Shown: positions 20,409 to 29,196, counted from the first letter of the stretch. The stretch: 45,496 nucleotides of DNA from Candidatus Gracilibacteria bacterium CG12_big_fil_rev_8_21_14_0_65_38_15 (GCA_002771035.1 PCUR01000010.1:1-45496); one strand, 5' to 3'. The notes: generated by a model not told the origin, from the letters alone. Program-made: numbers and translations.

Positions 20409-22055
20409 TTATCTCTTTAGTCTTTTCTCCATCGTTTCTCGTCCAAGAACTCGCATCGTGTAGCAAAGATCGGGAGTTTTAGCAGAAGCGCAGAGAAGAA
20501 GACGGAGCATCATGGCGATATCCCCGACCCGTCCGATATACTCTCCCGTTTTCCATTCGTCTCCGGTTCGGGCGAACTTATGAGTATGGGCAATATTCTT
20601 CAGTTGTTCGAACCAAACGTCCCGATCCATGGTCGAATCGTACGCCTTCAAATAATCTTCTATGAAAGCTTTCTGGACTTCAGGAGTAACACACTCCGGA
20701 AGTGATGGAGCTGTATTTTTCAAAGATTCGAAAGTCTCTTCGTAGAAAAATTGGAGTTGTCCTCGAAGATCGGAAAATTTAGTAAATCGGCGTGGATCTT
20801 TTTCGGTGTGACGTTCGATATCGAGTGCTTTGTATGTCATCTCAGGATATTGTTCCATAAGACGCGCGAGTTCTTTATCGTATTTCTGAGCCCATTCGAG
20901 TCCTTGTGATTGAAGTTCCTCAGTTGAAAGTCTCGTCAAAACCGTATTGGCGATAGAATCCAGTTTCACGATATCGAAAAGCGCTCCAGAAAGCGGAAGT
21001 CGATCAATTACCAATGGATATGTCTTGTAGTTCACAGTCGGATTTTCGAGTCTCCAAGCCTCGTACTTGGAATCCATGATTCCGAGCATGTAATCGACAA
21101 GAGCTTCGACAGTATATCCTTGTTCGAAAAAGAATTCCACATTCGCTTCAGGATCTTTTCGTTTGCTGAGTTTGCGTTTTCCTCCTCCGTCGGCTTTCAG
21201 AAGCGGAGCGATATGGATATACTTTGGGGCTTGGAATCCGAGAGCTTCAGTGAGTTGGATATGGAGCGCAAAAGAAGGAATCCACTCCTCCGCACGAATA
21301 ACGTGAGTTGTTCGCATGAGATGATCATCTACCACATGAGCGAGATGATAGGTCGGAATCCCTGTTTGTTTCAGGAGAACAGTATCCATGAAATTGTCCT
21401 GCATTTCAATATCTCCACGGATTTCGTCATGGAGTTTCGCGCGTTTGTTTGGATTTCCATGAGCACGAAATCGAAGAACATATTTTTTCCCGGCAGAAAG
21501 AGCTTCTGTTACTTCCTCAAGAGTCGCAACTCTCCAAGGAGAATAAGAACCATAGATTCCGAGTGGTTGTTTTGCGAGAGTTTGTTCTTCACGAATCGCA
21601 ACGGATTCTGACTCGGAAAGAAAACATGGATATGCCATCCCTCGAGCCACGAGCTCTTTGACGTACGTCTGGTAGATAGAACCTCGTTTCGATTGAGTGT
21701 ATGGTCCATACGAACCTACATCCGCACCATCCTTGCCAATCGGACCCTCATCGATGGTGATGCCGAATTTCGCAAGCCCTTCGGTGATCATGTAAACCCC
21801 ATTTTCAATTTCACGCTTATCATCCGTATCTTCAACTCGGAGATAGAATATTCCGCTGTTCAAATGAGCGATACGTTCCGAAAGAAGCGAAGTATACACT
21901 CCCCCGATATGCAGAAACCCTGTTGGACTCGGTCCGAAACGGGTTACTGTCGAAACACTTCGTGCCGGATAGAGAAGCTCGAGAGATTCTGACGTATGGG
22001 CAATACTCGGAAAAAGGAGATTCGCGAGAGCAAGATGAGGATGAGAGTGAGACAT
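20409..22055 (-). CDS. gltX: glutamyl-tRNA synthetase (548 aa)
   Basis: Class I synthetase charging tRNA with glutamate. It has the HIGH-type motif FGPSPTGFLHIGG near residue 40, LRVEDTDDKRE, HVVDDHLMRTTHVIRAEEW and the KMSKS-type loop KRKLSKRKD. The C-terminal 180 residues are the anticodon-binding domain. The ATG at 22055 (MSHSHPHLALANLLF) is chosen because an open stretch further upstream looks like leader sequence and covers the likely promoter. No UGA codon at all. In bacteria lacking GlnRS such an enzyme may also make Glu-tRNA-Gln, but nothing here decides that. Confidence 0.96.
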   Translation of the reverse strand: MSHSHPHLALANLLFPSIAHTSESLELLYPARSVSTVTRFGPSPTGFLHIGGVYTSLLSERIAHLNSGIFYLRVEDTDDKREIENGVYMITEGLAKFGITIDEGPIGKDGADVGSYGPYTQSKRGSIYQTYVKELVARGMAYPCFLSESESVAIREEQTLAKQPLGIYGSYSPWRVATLEEVTEALSAGKKYVLRFRAHGNPNKRAKLHDEIRGDIEMQDNFMDTVLLKQTGIPTYHLAHVVDDHLMRTTHVIRAEEWIPSFALHIQLTEALGFQAPKYIHIAPLLKADGGGKRKLSKRKDPEANVEFFFEQGYTVEALVDYMLGIMDSKYEAWRLENPTVNYKTYPLVIDRLPLSGALFDIVKLDSIANTVLTRLSTEELQSQGLEWAQKYDKELARLMEQYPEMTYKALDIERHTEKDPRRFTKFSDLRGQLQFFYEETFESLKNTAPSLPECVTPEVQKAFIEDYLKAYDSTMDRDVWFEQLKNIAHTHKFARTGDEWKTGEYIGRVGDIAMMLRLLLCASAKTPDLCYTMRVLGRETMEKRLKR

Positions 22056-22100
22056 AGCGGATATATTCTTTATGTGAAAGGGGAAATATAAATTGGCGGT

Positions 22101-22128
22101 AGTATAGGTATTCAGGAGAAAAAAGCAA
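22101..22128 (-). promoter_or_regulatory. promoter of gltX
   Basis: On the minus strand TTGCTT (22128-22123), a 16-nt spacer and TATACT (22106-22101), 46 nt before the ATG at 22055. Confidence 0.6.
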
Positions 22129-22143
22129 CATAAAGTAACGAGC

Positions 22144-22170
22144 TTGACTTTTATAGAAAAACCATATGAT
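22144..22170 (+). promoter_or_regulatory. candidate promoter of the structured transcript
   Basis: TTGACT (22144-22149), a 15-nt spacer and TATGAT (22165-22170). The stretch TTGACTTTTATA is repeated exactly in the promoter at 22581, which supports it; the spacer is short. Confidence 0.4.
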
Positions 22171-22174
22171 ATCG

Positions 22175-22562
22175 ACACTTGTTTCAAAATAATTCAAGGA
22201 AAGATAATTGTTTTCAACAATCAGGAGAAAAAAATGAAACGCATTTTGATAATATCTGGTTTCGTACTTATAAGGAATCGATCGATTCCAGAAACCCCAT
22301 TTCTCATAGGGTTGGTAATACAAGAGAATCAGAAAACGTATCCGAGGCGATCGTTTTACAACCAGACATCATGGACTCCACAAATACGGGCGCACCATCA
22401 AATCCCGACAAGGACGTTCATTCCTCGTGGGGTCTGCCGGGATCTCCATGGCCGTCTGGAAAATACAAGATCTTCTCGCTCCCGTCTCACAAAACGAAAC
22501 GGGAGTCGATAAGGCTTAATTTTTATCCCCCAAGAGCTTTAGTTCTTTGGGGGGTTATTTTT
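22175..22562 (+). ncRNA. candidate structured non-coding RNA of about 390 nt
   Basis: The gap between gltX and the next gene holds a promoter-like site (22144), several stems and a strong terminator at 22527. Stems include the perfect palindrome GGAATCGATCGATTCC near 22274, CTCCCGT/ACGGGAG around 22480-22506 and ACCC/GGGT near 22297. No frame gives a convincing protein: the best starts at 22234 after an AGGAG site (MKRILIISGFVLI, 92 codons) but soon becomes Arg/Ser/Thr-rich with atypical codons and no UGA. I could not match the core signatures of RNase P RNA, tmRNA, SRP RNA or 6S RNA. A short protein gene remains an alternative. Confidence 0.4.
22527..22560 (+). terminator. intrinsic terminator
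   Basis: CCCCCAAGA (22527-22535) pairs with TCTTTGGGGG (22544-22553), followed by TTATTTTTT. Confidence 0.85.
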
Positions 22563-22580
22563 TCCGACATATCTACTTGT

Positions 22581-22610
22581 TTGACTTTTATAAAAAAAGT
22601 ATATTATACT
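22581..22610 (+). promoter_or_regulatory. promoter of the 67-aa gene
   Basis: TTGACT (22581-22586), an 18-nt spacer and TATACT (22605-22610), 55 nt before the ATG at 22665. Confidence 0.65.
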
Positions 22611-22664
22611 TCTAATTATCAAAAGTAAATTCATTATTTTACACTCTTAATTACATAAATACCT

Positions 22665-22868
22665 ATGTTATTAAAAAATAAGGAGGATGTCCGTAAGGAA
22701 GAAGAGAAAAATGAAAAAAGAAGGAGAGTGAATCTCGAGCTTCGTCTTATTGAACAAAAACAAAAAGACTTTGATCTTGCATTTGGAGAAGAAAGAAAAG
22801 CCGATTGTTTTCAAATACTCAATATCATGGATGATGCACTCACTCGTATCAATAATATATTGAGATAA
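22665..22868 (+). CDS. small charged helical protein (67 aa)
   Basis: ATG at 22665, TAA at 22866-22868, no UGA. A highly basic/acidic N-terminal half (KEDVRKEEEKNEKRRRV), then LELRLIEQKQKDFDLAF and a hydrophobic end (ILNIMDDALTRINNIL). Probably one long helix or helical hairpin. It lies between its own promoter (22581) and a similar-sized gene 65 nt downstream. Function unknown. Confidence 0.65.
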   Translation: MLLKNKEDVRKEEEKNEKRRRVNLELRLIEQKQKDFDLAFGEERKADCFQILNIMDDALTRINNILR

Positions 22869-22933
22869 TTCATCATATACTTTCGTAAAATACGAAATAC
22901 CCTTTCGATTTTTATTTTTCATAAATTATTATT

Positions 22934-23134
22934 ATGATATCCGAACAAGCGAATGCTTATATAAATTGACAACTCTGAAAATTCAGAGTTGAAAAAGAAA
23001 ATCTTTCTCGTGCAATTATAAACGATAACAATACTGAAGCTCTGAGAATAAGTCACACAATGAGCCAACTACTTATCCATGTCAGATCCTCTATAAGAGA
23101 AAATATGATAGATAATAGGAATCCTCGCAGATAA
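22934..23134 (+). CDS. small hypothetical protein (66 aa), seen only with UGA = Gly
   Basis: ATG at 22934 to TAA at 23132-23134, with two UGA-Gly early on (YINGQLGKFRVE). The rest is helical and polar (NLSRAIINDNNTEALRI, MSQLLIHVRSSIRENMI). It resembles its upstream neighbour in size and in ending with a short Asp/Asn-Ile-Arg helix, and may be a distant paralogue or partner. It ends 19 nt before the ZIP transporter gene, so co-transcription is likely. Confidence 0.65.
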
Positions 23135-23153
23135 TATATATAAACTCTTTTTT

Positions 23154-23894
23154 ATGCATTTATTCTTCCCTCTTGTTATCCTTTTTTTTATCTCCGCAAC
23201 AGGGATGATTCTCTATGCTTTCAAAAAAATAAATCAAACAGTATTAAATCTCTTTATAGCGCTCGGGGCAGGTTCTATGTTAGCGGTTTCGCTTGTGCAT
23301 ATCCTCGCGGAGTCACTCGAATCGAGTGACCTTGCTATCTATGCATTTATGGGAGGCTTTCTTGTTATCTATCTGATTGAGGAACTTCTTACCAATCATA
23401 AGCATGATCATAAGCATGAGGATCATACTCATGAAGATCCACATGAACATTACAACCATGTGGCGTTCGTAGCAGGAATTGCAATCTTTATCCATACTCT
23501 TTTCGATGGGCTTGGAATCCGTGCTGGATTCGGAATATCTACAACTCTTGGATACAGTGTACTGTTTTGAGTAGCTATCCATCAGATTCCTGTCTCTTTG
23601 TCACTCGCAGCTCTTTTTCGGGAATCGAAATTCCAGAAAAAAACCCAGATTTGAGCTCTTGTATTTTTTGCTCTCGCAGCTCCGATTGGATTTTATATCT
23701 CCGATATGATTCTCGCTCATACGAACGAAACAATGACTGCTCTTACCATTGCATTCGCTGGAGGTTCCCTATTATATGTTTCTGCTTCTGACCTCCTTCC
23801 GGTCGTACATAGCCAATCAAAGTACAAATATCTGACCATATTCTGTTTCGTCATCGGAGTCATAGGAATGAGTGCGGTGAAATTATGGGAGTAG
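23154..23894 (+). CDS. ZIP-family metal transporter (246 aa)
   Basis: Polytopic protein with about eight spans. A His-rich cytoplasmic loop lies between spans 3 and 4 (HKHDHKHEDHTHEDPHEHYNH, about residues 82-102), the usual metal-sensing loop. The metal-binding helices are recognisable: FIHTLFDGLGIRAGFG (span 4) and VAIHQIPVSLSLAAL (span 5), with the HxxxD and HxxPxxxxL patterns of ZIP/GufA proteins. Two UGA-Gly, one at the start of span 5 (23568-23570). Expected to move zinc or another divalent metal into the cytoplasm. TAG stop. Confidence 0.93.
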
Positions 23895-23900
23895 CAAAAC

Positions 23901-23929
23901 AAAATCCCCTGCTTATCAGGGGATTTTTT
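23901..23929 (+). terminator. intrinsic terminator after the ZIP gene
   Basis: AATCCCCT pairs with AGGGGATT around GCTTATC, followed by a T-run. It separates the plus-strand ZIP gene from the minus-strand tRNA. Confidence 0.85.
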
Positions 23930-23938
23930 AGTTTTCAA

Positions 23939-24026
23939 TGGCGGAGAGAGGGAGATTCGAACTCCCGGTGGGTTGCCCCACACACCCTTTCCAAGGGTGC
24001 GCACTAGGCCACTATGCGACCTCTCC
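23939..24026 (-). tRNA. tRNA-Ser (anticodon GGA)
   Basis: 88 nt with encoded CCA. The acceptor GGAGAGG pairs with TCTCTCC (one G-T), followed by discriminator G and CCA. The anticodon stem CACCC/GGGTG encloses the loop TTGGAAA. A long class II variable arm (TGTGGGGCAACCCAC region) and the T-arm GGGAG-TTCGAAT-CTCCC are clear. It reads UCC and UCU. Downstream of its 5' end lies palindromic element B1. Confidence 0.95.
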
Positions 24027-24049
24027 ATTATGTATTATTTTTGAGTGAA

Positions 24050-24159
24050 AATGTTTTCTGATTTTATTTCGGAATCAAGCGAGGTCGTGTTCGAATCCCA
24101 GTCCGCCTAGGCGGACGGTTAAGTTCCGCAGCTTGTGGAGAAAAAAATCAGAAAACATT
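24050..24159. repeat. palindromic element, family B copy 1, with tRNA T-arm-like core
   Basis: Arms AATGTTTTCTGATTTT (24050-24065) and AAAATCAGAAAACATT (24144-24159) are exact complements. The core reads GAGGTCGTGTTCGAATCCCA and then the perfect palindrome GTCCGCCTAGGCGGAC (24101-24116). The same core lies inverted at 34621-34670, differing at one position over about 40. Confidence 0.85.
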
Positions 24160-24250
24160 ATCGATTTACATACTTTACAAAAATCATTCACCAAAATCAA
24201 GTAGCGACAGTATATATTTTTCGGGAGAAATGCAAGTTTTTATGAAAATT

Positions 24251-24835
24251 TTACGCAGCAAGCTTTTCTTTCTTGGATTCTTTTGGAATCAAATCTGGAA
24301 TTTTCATTTTGCAGAAATCCAAAAATCTTATCGCTTTTTCATCCGCAGTGATGTTATCAGTGCAAGAGAAACGGTAATCGTAGCTCATCTCATAAAACGA
24401 TTCTCGGTAAGCTAATACTTCCTCGAGAGTCATTGGACTTTTCCCGTTCATCCCAATGATACGATCCGCTTTCATACGATGAAGTCTCGCTACGATAATA
24501 GAAACGGGTACGTCAATATAGATGGATTTCCCTGTTTCTCGAAGATGGTTCATAGCTTCCTGACGGAGTGGAACGCTTCCAGAACAAGATATAATCATCC
24601 CTTGTGGTTTTATAGACTGAACAATTTCGGATTCAAGGTCCAAAAAAGCATCTTCCCCGATTTCCTGTATAATATCGCTCACCTTCTTTTTTGTGGAATA
24701 TTCGATATGATCATCGATATCCAATAGAGGAAGTTTCGTCATATTATGAAGCCGTTTTCCAATGGAACTTTTCCCACTTCACGGCATTCCTATAAGGACA
24801 ATATTTTCATGGTTCTCTAAAACAAAAGGATTCAT
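24251..24835 (-). CDS. shikimate kinase-like P-loop kinase (194 aa)
   Basis: Near the N-terminus is a complete Walker A, GMPGSGKSSIGKRL, whose second Gly is UGA (24781-24779); without recoding the gene would start after its own P-loop. It continues with LPLLDIDDHIEYSTKK (D-x-D substrate segment), IIQEIGEDAFLDLESEIV and IISCSGSVPLR in place of the usual GGG loop. This is the layout of AroK-type kinases, which phosphorylate shikimate. No other aromatic-pathway gene is nearby, so a related small-molecule or nucleoside kinase is also possible. The promoter is at 24868-24895. Confidence 0.82.
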
Positions 24836-24867
24836 ATTTTCTATAAAAACAGATAAATTCGTTTCTG

Positions 24868-24895
24868 AATATAAGTATATAATTATATTTGTCAA
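24868..24895 (-). promoter_or_regulatory. promoter of the shikimate kinase-like gene
   Basis: Minus strand: TTGACA (24895-24890), a 16-nt spacer and TATATT (24873-24868), 33 nt before the ATG. Confidence 0.6.
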
Positions 24896-24908
24896 AGAAA
24901 TGTAAAAA

Positions 24909-24936
24909 TTGCGAAAAAATGAAAATAAGATATACT
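24909..24936 (+). promoter_or_regulatory. promoter of the 24974 small-gene unit
   Basis: TTGCGA (24909-24914), a 16-nt spacer and TATACT (24931-24936), 38 nt before the ATG at 24974; divergent from the promoter at 24868. Confidence 0.5.
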
Positions 24937-24973
24937 CGGAAAACCATAAGCAATATATCCTAATATCTGCCCT

Positions 24974-25255
24974 ATGACTGAAACTCCAAAGTCGTTAGAA
25001 CAAAGTTCAGGAAAACCAAAAAATTCCACAGAACATGCAACTGATGCTATCAAAAACATACAATCTCTCGCTGGAAATATTGATATCGACAAGGCTTTCC
25101 CTCGAATGAAGGAACTTATGAATACTCAAGATAACGAGAAAACATTTTCGAAGATTTCAGAAATGTCTCAAATCTGCAAAGGACAAAACGGTGCGGTAGA
25201 CAGAAAGAAGATGACGAATCTTTGTGCTGTAATCGATCAGGAAGCACGTTCATAA
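24974..25255 (+). CDS. small hydrophilic protein (93 aa)
   Basis: ATG at 24974 to TAA at 25253-25255, no UGA. A polar, probably disordered N-terminus (TETPKSLEQSSGKPKNSTEH) is followed by helices (DAIKNIQSLAGNIDIDKAF, MKELMNTQDNEKTFSKI) and two cysteines (QICKG, TNLCAVI). No family recognised. First of three small genes in a row that lead into the flavoprotein gene. Confidence 0.65.
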   Translation: MTETPKSLEQSSGKPKNSTEHATDAIKNIQSLAGNIDIDKAFPRMKELMNTQDNEKTFSKISEMSQICKGQNGAVDRKKMTNLCAVIDQEARS

Positions 25256-25278
25256 TTTTCCTTCTTTTCCAATAAACT

Positions 25279-25653
25279 ATGGACAACTACAAATTTACCT
25301 CATTTCTCGCACAAACAAGTCTCAGTACTGGAGAAAAATATAATTTGACTATTATTTTCAATACTCTCACGGACGACCGAAAAATCGAGATTATCGAGAA
25401 TTGGAAAAAATATTATGACAAAATTCTCTCCGTACACACTTCTGCAGAAGAGGAAAAACAAGAAAATATACGAATTACTTTCGCGAAAATCAATAGTCTT
25501 ATAGACGAGGCTCTTTTGCGCGATGAGGCAAGAAAAAGAGAAGAAACAAAACAAGAAAAACAGAAAGAGGAGGAAAGAAAAATGACCGAAACATACGATA
25601 TGCAACGTCGTCTGGAACAACTTCGAAATATCGGACGTCCTCCTGGAGGATAA
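25279..25653 (+). CDS. small protein with charged coiled-coil tail (124 aa)
   Basis: ATG at 25279, 23 nt after the previous gene. Residues 1-60 look globular (YKFTSFLAQTSLSTGEKYNL, IIENWKKYYDKILSV). Residues 75-110 are a Glu/Lys-rich helix (RKREETKQEKQKEEERK), likely a single long helix or coiled coil. It ends RNIGRPPGG. No UGA, no family recognised. Confidence 0.65.
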   Translation: MDNYKFTSFLAQTSLSTGEKYNLTIIFNTLTDDRKIEIIENWKKYYDKILSVHTSAEEEKQENIRITFAKINSLIDEALLRDEARKREETKQEKQKEEERKMTETYDMQRRLEQLRNIGRPPGG

Positions 25654-25680
25654 TCCATTTTATATAAAAATAATATTTTT

Positions 25681-25908
25681 ATGACTCACTACGAAAATAT
25701 ACCAAATTGGCAACTTTTTAAGATTAAATTCGAGCCGACTTCCGAATTTATCGAACAGATAGAATCTCGTTTCAATGCACTTAAAAACATTTCCGAATAT
25801 GAAGTCATAGCGAAACATATCAATGTTCAGATTGGACTCTTGAATCTCCGAGATCGTGAAATGAGCCAAGAAGTTATGAAAGAATTTGGAGATATTTTTA
25901 AAAATTAA
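25681..25908 (+). CDS. small hypothetical protein (75 aa)
   Basis: ATG at 25681, TAA at 25906-25908. Compact alpha/beta-looking sequence (WQLFKIKFEPTSEFIEQIE, YEVIAKHINVQIGLLNLRD). The stop is 8 nt before the flavoprotein ATG, suggesting tight co-transcription. Function unknown. Confidence 0.65.
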   Translation: MTHYENIPNWQLFKIKFEPTSEFIEQIESRFNALKNISEYEVIAKHINVQIGLLNLRDREMSQEVMKEFGDIFKN

Positions 25909-25916
25909 ATTTCATT

Positions 25917-27026
25917 ATGTACGACATAGTTATTATCGGTTGAGGTGCTGCCGGACTTTTCTGCTCGCTTTCCGCTCCGAAAAACCTCCGAAAAATCATC
26001 CTCGAAAAGAACAGTTCCCTTGGAAAAAAAGTCATACTCTCCTGATGAGAGCGTTGTAATGTGACCAATATCGATATAACGCCCGAGGACGATTACTTTG
26101 GAGAAAATATCAAAGCGATTCATAGTCTCCTCTCGAAATTTTCGAACTATGATATGATCGATTGGGTGGAGAAACATGGAATTACAACTTGCGTAGAGGA
26201 TCGTGGACGAGTCATACTCGAAAGCGGTAAATCCAAGGATCTTCTCGATCTTCTCGTACGCGAATCGACCAAAAATGGTACAGAAATTCGAACGAGATTT
26301 GATATCACAAAGATAGAAAAAACGAATGATATTTTCCGTGTTCATGGAAATGACGGAAGTATCGTGGAAGGAAAGAATCTTATCATAGCAACGGGCGGGA
26401 AAAGCTTCTCACAAGTCGGAACCGACGGATTTGGATATATGATTGCCAAACAATTTGGTATCGAGATAGTTGATCCCTATCGCGGACTCTGTGGAATGGT
26501 GACAAAGGAGGATTTATCAGGACTTTCTGGAAGCACTCTCGACCTCACTCTTTCACTTTTTGACGGAAAAAAACTCCTCTACGATGAAAAAGGTTCTTTC
26601 CTCTTCACTCACACGGGACTTTCGGGACCTATTGTTTTCAATGCTGTCATCGCAGTTGGTGAACACCTTCGAAAACTCGGCATCAAAGAGTCACAACAAA
26701 AAAGTTATTTTAATGAAAACATCACTATAAAACTCACTTTCAATGAGGAAAGTATGACCAAGAAAGTAAAAAGTTTTTTTGAGCTTGATGAAACGAAAAA
26801 CGAAGTAATATTTCATTTGTCCGATCTTAAATCTTGGGAAGAAGCTAAAGTTACCGGTGGTGGAATAAAGTTATCGGAACTCACTAATGTTTTTGAATCC
26901 AAGAAAATCGAGCATCTCTATTTTATCGGAGAAGTACTCGACTTGACGGGAAAAACCGGAGGATTCAATCTCCAACAGGCATGGGCAACTGGATATGTTT
27001 GCGGAAAAGGATTTGGAGAAAATTAA
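25917..27026 (+). CDS. HI0933/BaiN-type FAD-dependent flavoprotein (369 aa)
   Basis: The Rossmann start YDIVIIGGGAAGLFCSL uses UGA at 25941-25943 for the second Gly of the dinucleotide-binding motif. The family signature KKVILSGGERCNVTN uses two adjacent UGA codons (26043-26048) for GG. Further marks are NLIIATGGKSFSQVGTDG (second FAD contact), GLSGPIVFN and the C-terminal VTGGGIKLSEL and GGFNLQQAWATG. Members are oxidoreductases of poorly defined substrate, with BaiN proposed to act on bile-acid double bonds. Slightly short for the family (about 390-420). Its stop overlaps that of the convergent EAL gene by 4 nt. Confidence 0.95.
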
Positions 27027-27904
27027 AAATCAGAACCACAATCAAAGTAATATCATTGAAAAGAAACGTTTTCAACATGGGAATGAGCGAGTAAATTCCG
27101 GAAAAACAGAAACATTCCTTCGTCTTCTATCTTCTCGACCACTATATCGATTCCGGGGTGTTTCGCTTTAATATTTTCGATATTTTTAAGAAAATCTGAT
27201 ACAGTCCATTCAGTATTGGTCTTATTATAAAGACCTTTCATATATTCCCCATCGATTTTCACTGTATCAATTTCTACTAGATTCTCGATACAGAGCGCGT
27301 TATGATTTCCGAGCGGATGAAAATCATCTACTGCGATTTTATATCCTCTTTTTCGAAGCTCGAAAAGGGTTTTATTAAAACTATCATAATCGTCTATTTT
27401 TTCCGTTTCCAGTACTTCAAATATGATTTGCGAAGGATTTATAAGATAAAAATCATAAAGTCTATCGACTTCCTGGATAAAAGACGCGTTGAGCGTCGAC
27501 GGATTTACGTTAATAGAACAAGGAATGGAGGGTTTTCTATAAAAAATCTGCTCAAATGCTTTATCGACAACAAGTTGATCAAAAATATTATCAAGTCCGT
27601 TCGCTTCTATAATTGGACAAAAAGTAGAAGGAAATAATGTTTTCCCATCAACACTTTCCAGTCGAGCAAGAAGTTCTGTTTTTTTCAGATTTCCTGCTTC
27701 ATCAAAAATCCCTTGCGAGATAAAATGAAACATATTTTTTTTCAGACATTCATACACTTCTTTTTTTGTATCAGTATGCAAAGTATGTGCTATGAAATCT
27801 TTTGTAACCGAAATAATTTTCATGAAATTATTCTCTACTTCATTTGAAATTCACGGTATTGTATCTCGTACATCATCCGCAACAAGAGTTCATATATTTG
27901 TCAT
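27023..27904 (-). CDS. EAL-domain protein, probable c-di-GMP phosphodiesterase (293 aa)
   Basis: The EAL signature is present as EVLE in IIFEVLETEK. Other active-site blocks are INVNPSTL, VDDFHPLG, VKIDGEYMKG, VVEKIEDEG and the terminal QGYYFD, whose Gly is UGA (27055-27053). The key acidic, Asn, Lys and Gln positions look intact, so hydrolysis of c-di-GMP is plausible. Reading UGA as Gly moves the start to the ATG at 27904 (two more UGA in the first 20 residues). It also extends the C-terminus ten residues past UGA to TAA at 27023. No membrane span or sensor domain, and no GGDEF partner in the window. Confidence 0.9.
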
Positions 27905-28059
27905 ATATTTCTATATTAAATAATAATATTAATGTACTATACAATTAAGTATTAAAATTTAATTAAATTAAAAAAGTTTTTTAAAAACACAGTCGAAAAC
28001 TTTCTTGCATTTTCAGTAAAAACCCATAATCTCCGTATATATATTCAAGTCCCAAAAAA

Positions 28060-29073
28060 ATGCTTTCTTTCCCTTTTTTATCACTTCTCGACTGGTCGAA
28101 AATACATGGTCGCCACTCGCTTCCTTGGAGAACATATTTTCATCTTTCAGAGAGAGATCTCGGCTATCATGTCTGGCTCTCGGAAATACTACTCCAACAA
28201 ACACAGGTGGAACGAGTTATCGGATATTATAACAATATTTTGAAGGTTTTTCCGACAATCGAAGCGCTCGCAAATACTTCTTATGAGGAATTCTTTCCAT
28301 ACTATCAATGACTCGGATACTATTCTCGAGCCCGCAATATGCTCAAAACCGCGAAAATAATCACCGAGGAATACCAGTGAATATTTCCGAATAATACCGA
28401 TGAACTTAAAAAACTTCCTGGAGTTGGACCGTATACTGCAGCTGCCATTCGGGCTTTTGTGTATAATGAAAAAGTTCTCAGTTTCGATACGAATCTCGAG
28501 AAAATATTTTCGAGATTCTATCATGGAAGCCGTTTCCAAAAGCTTTCCAAAGAAGAAAAAACTCTCATCGAAAAAGATTTCCAAGGCACAGGAATCTCTG
28601 GACGTGAGATAAATGCCGCTTTTATGGATTTCGGATCGCTTGTTTCGTTCAATATTAAACCATCGGATGAGAGCGGATGGGAAAAAATCTCAAAAAATTA
28701 TCCATTGGACGATTGTTTCTGGCTCAAAACACAATGAGTGCTCGAAGTACAAGAAAAAAAGAAAAAAAGAGTATTCCCCACTAAAGATGCGAGTATTAAA
28801 GTAGTGCTCCACGAAAATCATCGAATCTATTATTCCTCTGTAGAATGAGACTATCAACCATTTATTCTCCCACCAACCGAGGACAATGTCCGTCAAAGAG
28901 TACAAGAATATTTTCGTGATTCCTATAATCTAGAAGTTTCTGTTCGTCCCATTCATGACAAGTATTTCGAAAATGACCGCCCATTTATCATCTGCAACGC
29001 CCAAGTACAAAAAGGACTCCCATCATTTCGGAAATACCAAAAAGAAAATGGATTTTTCGTGAAAATTCTATAA
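28060..29073 (+). CDS. mutY: A/G-specific adenine glycosylase MutY lacking the iron-sulfur cysteines (337 aa)
   Basis: Removes adenine mispaired with 8-oxoguanine. The catalytic Glu lies in LSEILLQQTQVERVIGYY, the helix-hairpin-helix is LKKLPGVGPYTAAAIRAF and the catalytic Asp is in VLSFDTNLEKIFSRFY. The glycosylase part ends INAAFMDFGSLVSFNIKP, where normal MutY has the four-cysteine 4Fe-4S loop. Here that loop has no Cys pattern (only one Cys, in LDDCFW). A Nudix-like C-terminal region (IKVVLHENHRIYYSS) follows. Four UGA-Gly codons, the first at 28309-28311. Clusterless MutY enzymes are known in some other bacteria. Confidence 0.93.
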
Positions 29074-29098
29074 ACTCAATTAGAGAAGATTCCGAATC

Positions 29099-29161
29099 AA
29101 GTTCGGGATGACAGTATTAGATGTTCAAGATGACGGTATTTAGGAGCTCGAAATGACAAAG
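29099..29161 (+). repeat. degenerate tandem repeat, three units of about 22 nt
   Basis: Units begin AGTTCGGGATGACAGTATT, TGTTCAAGATGACGGTATT and AGCTCGAAATGACAAAGT. It lies between mutY and the DedA gene. Confidence 0.6.
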
Positions 29162-29196
29162 TACTTTATTATTCAAATCACCAAATCTCTATAATT

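Noticed and set aside
22179-22628. 149-codon plus-strand frame in the structured region
   Set aside because: It runs through the terminator hairpin and into the next promoter; codon use is unlike the neighbours.
24080-24120. A tRNA gene at the T-arm-like sequence
   Set aside because: No D-arm, anticodon arm or acceptor pairing can be formed; it is the core of a repeat.
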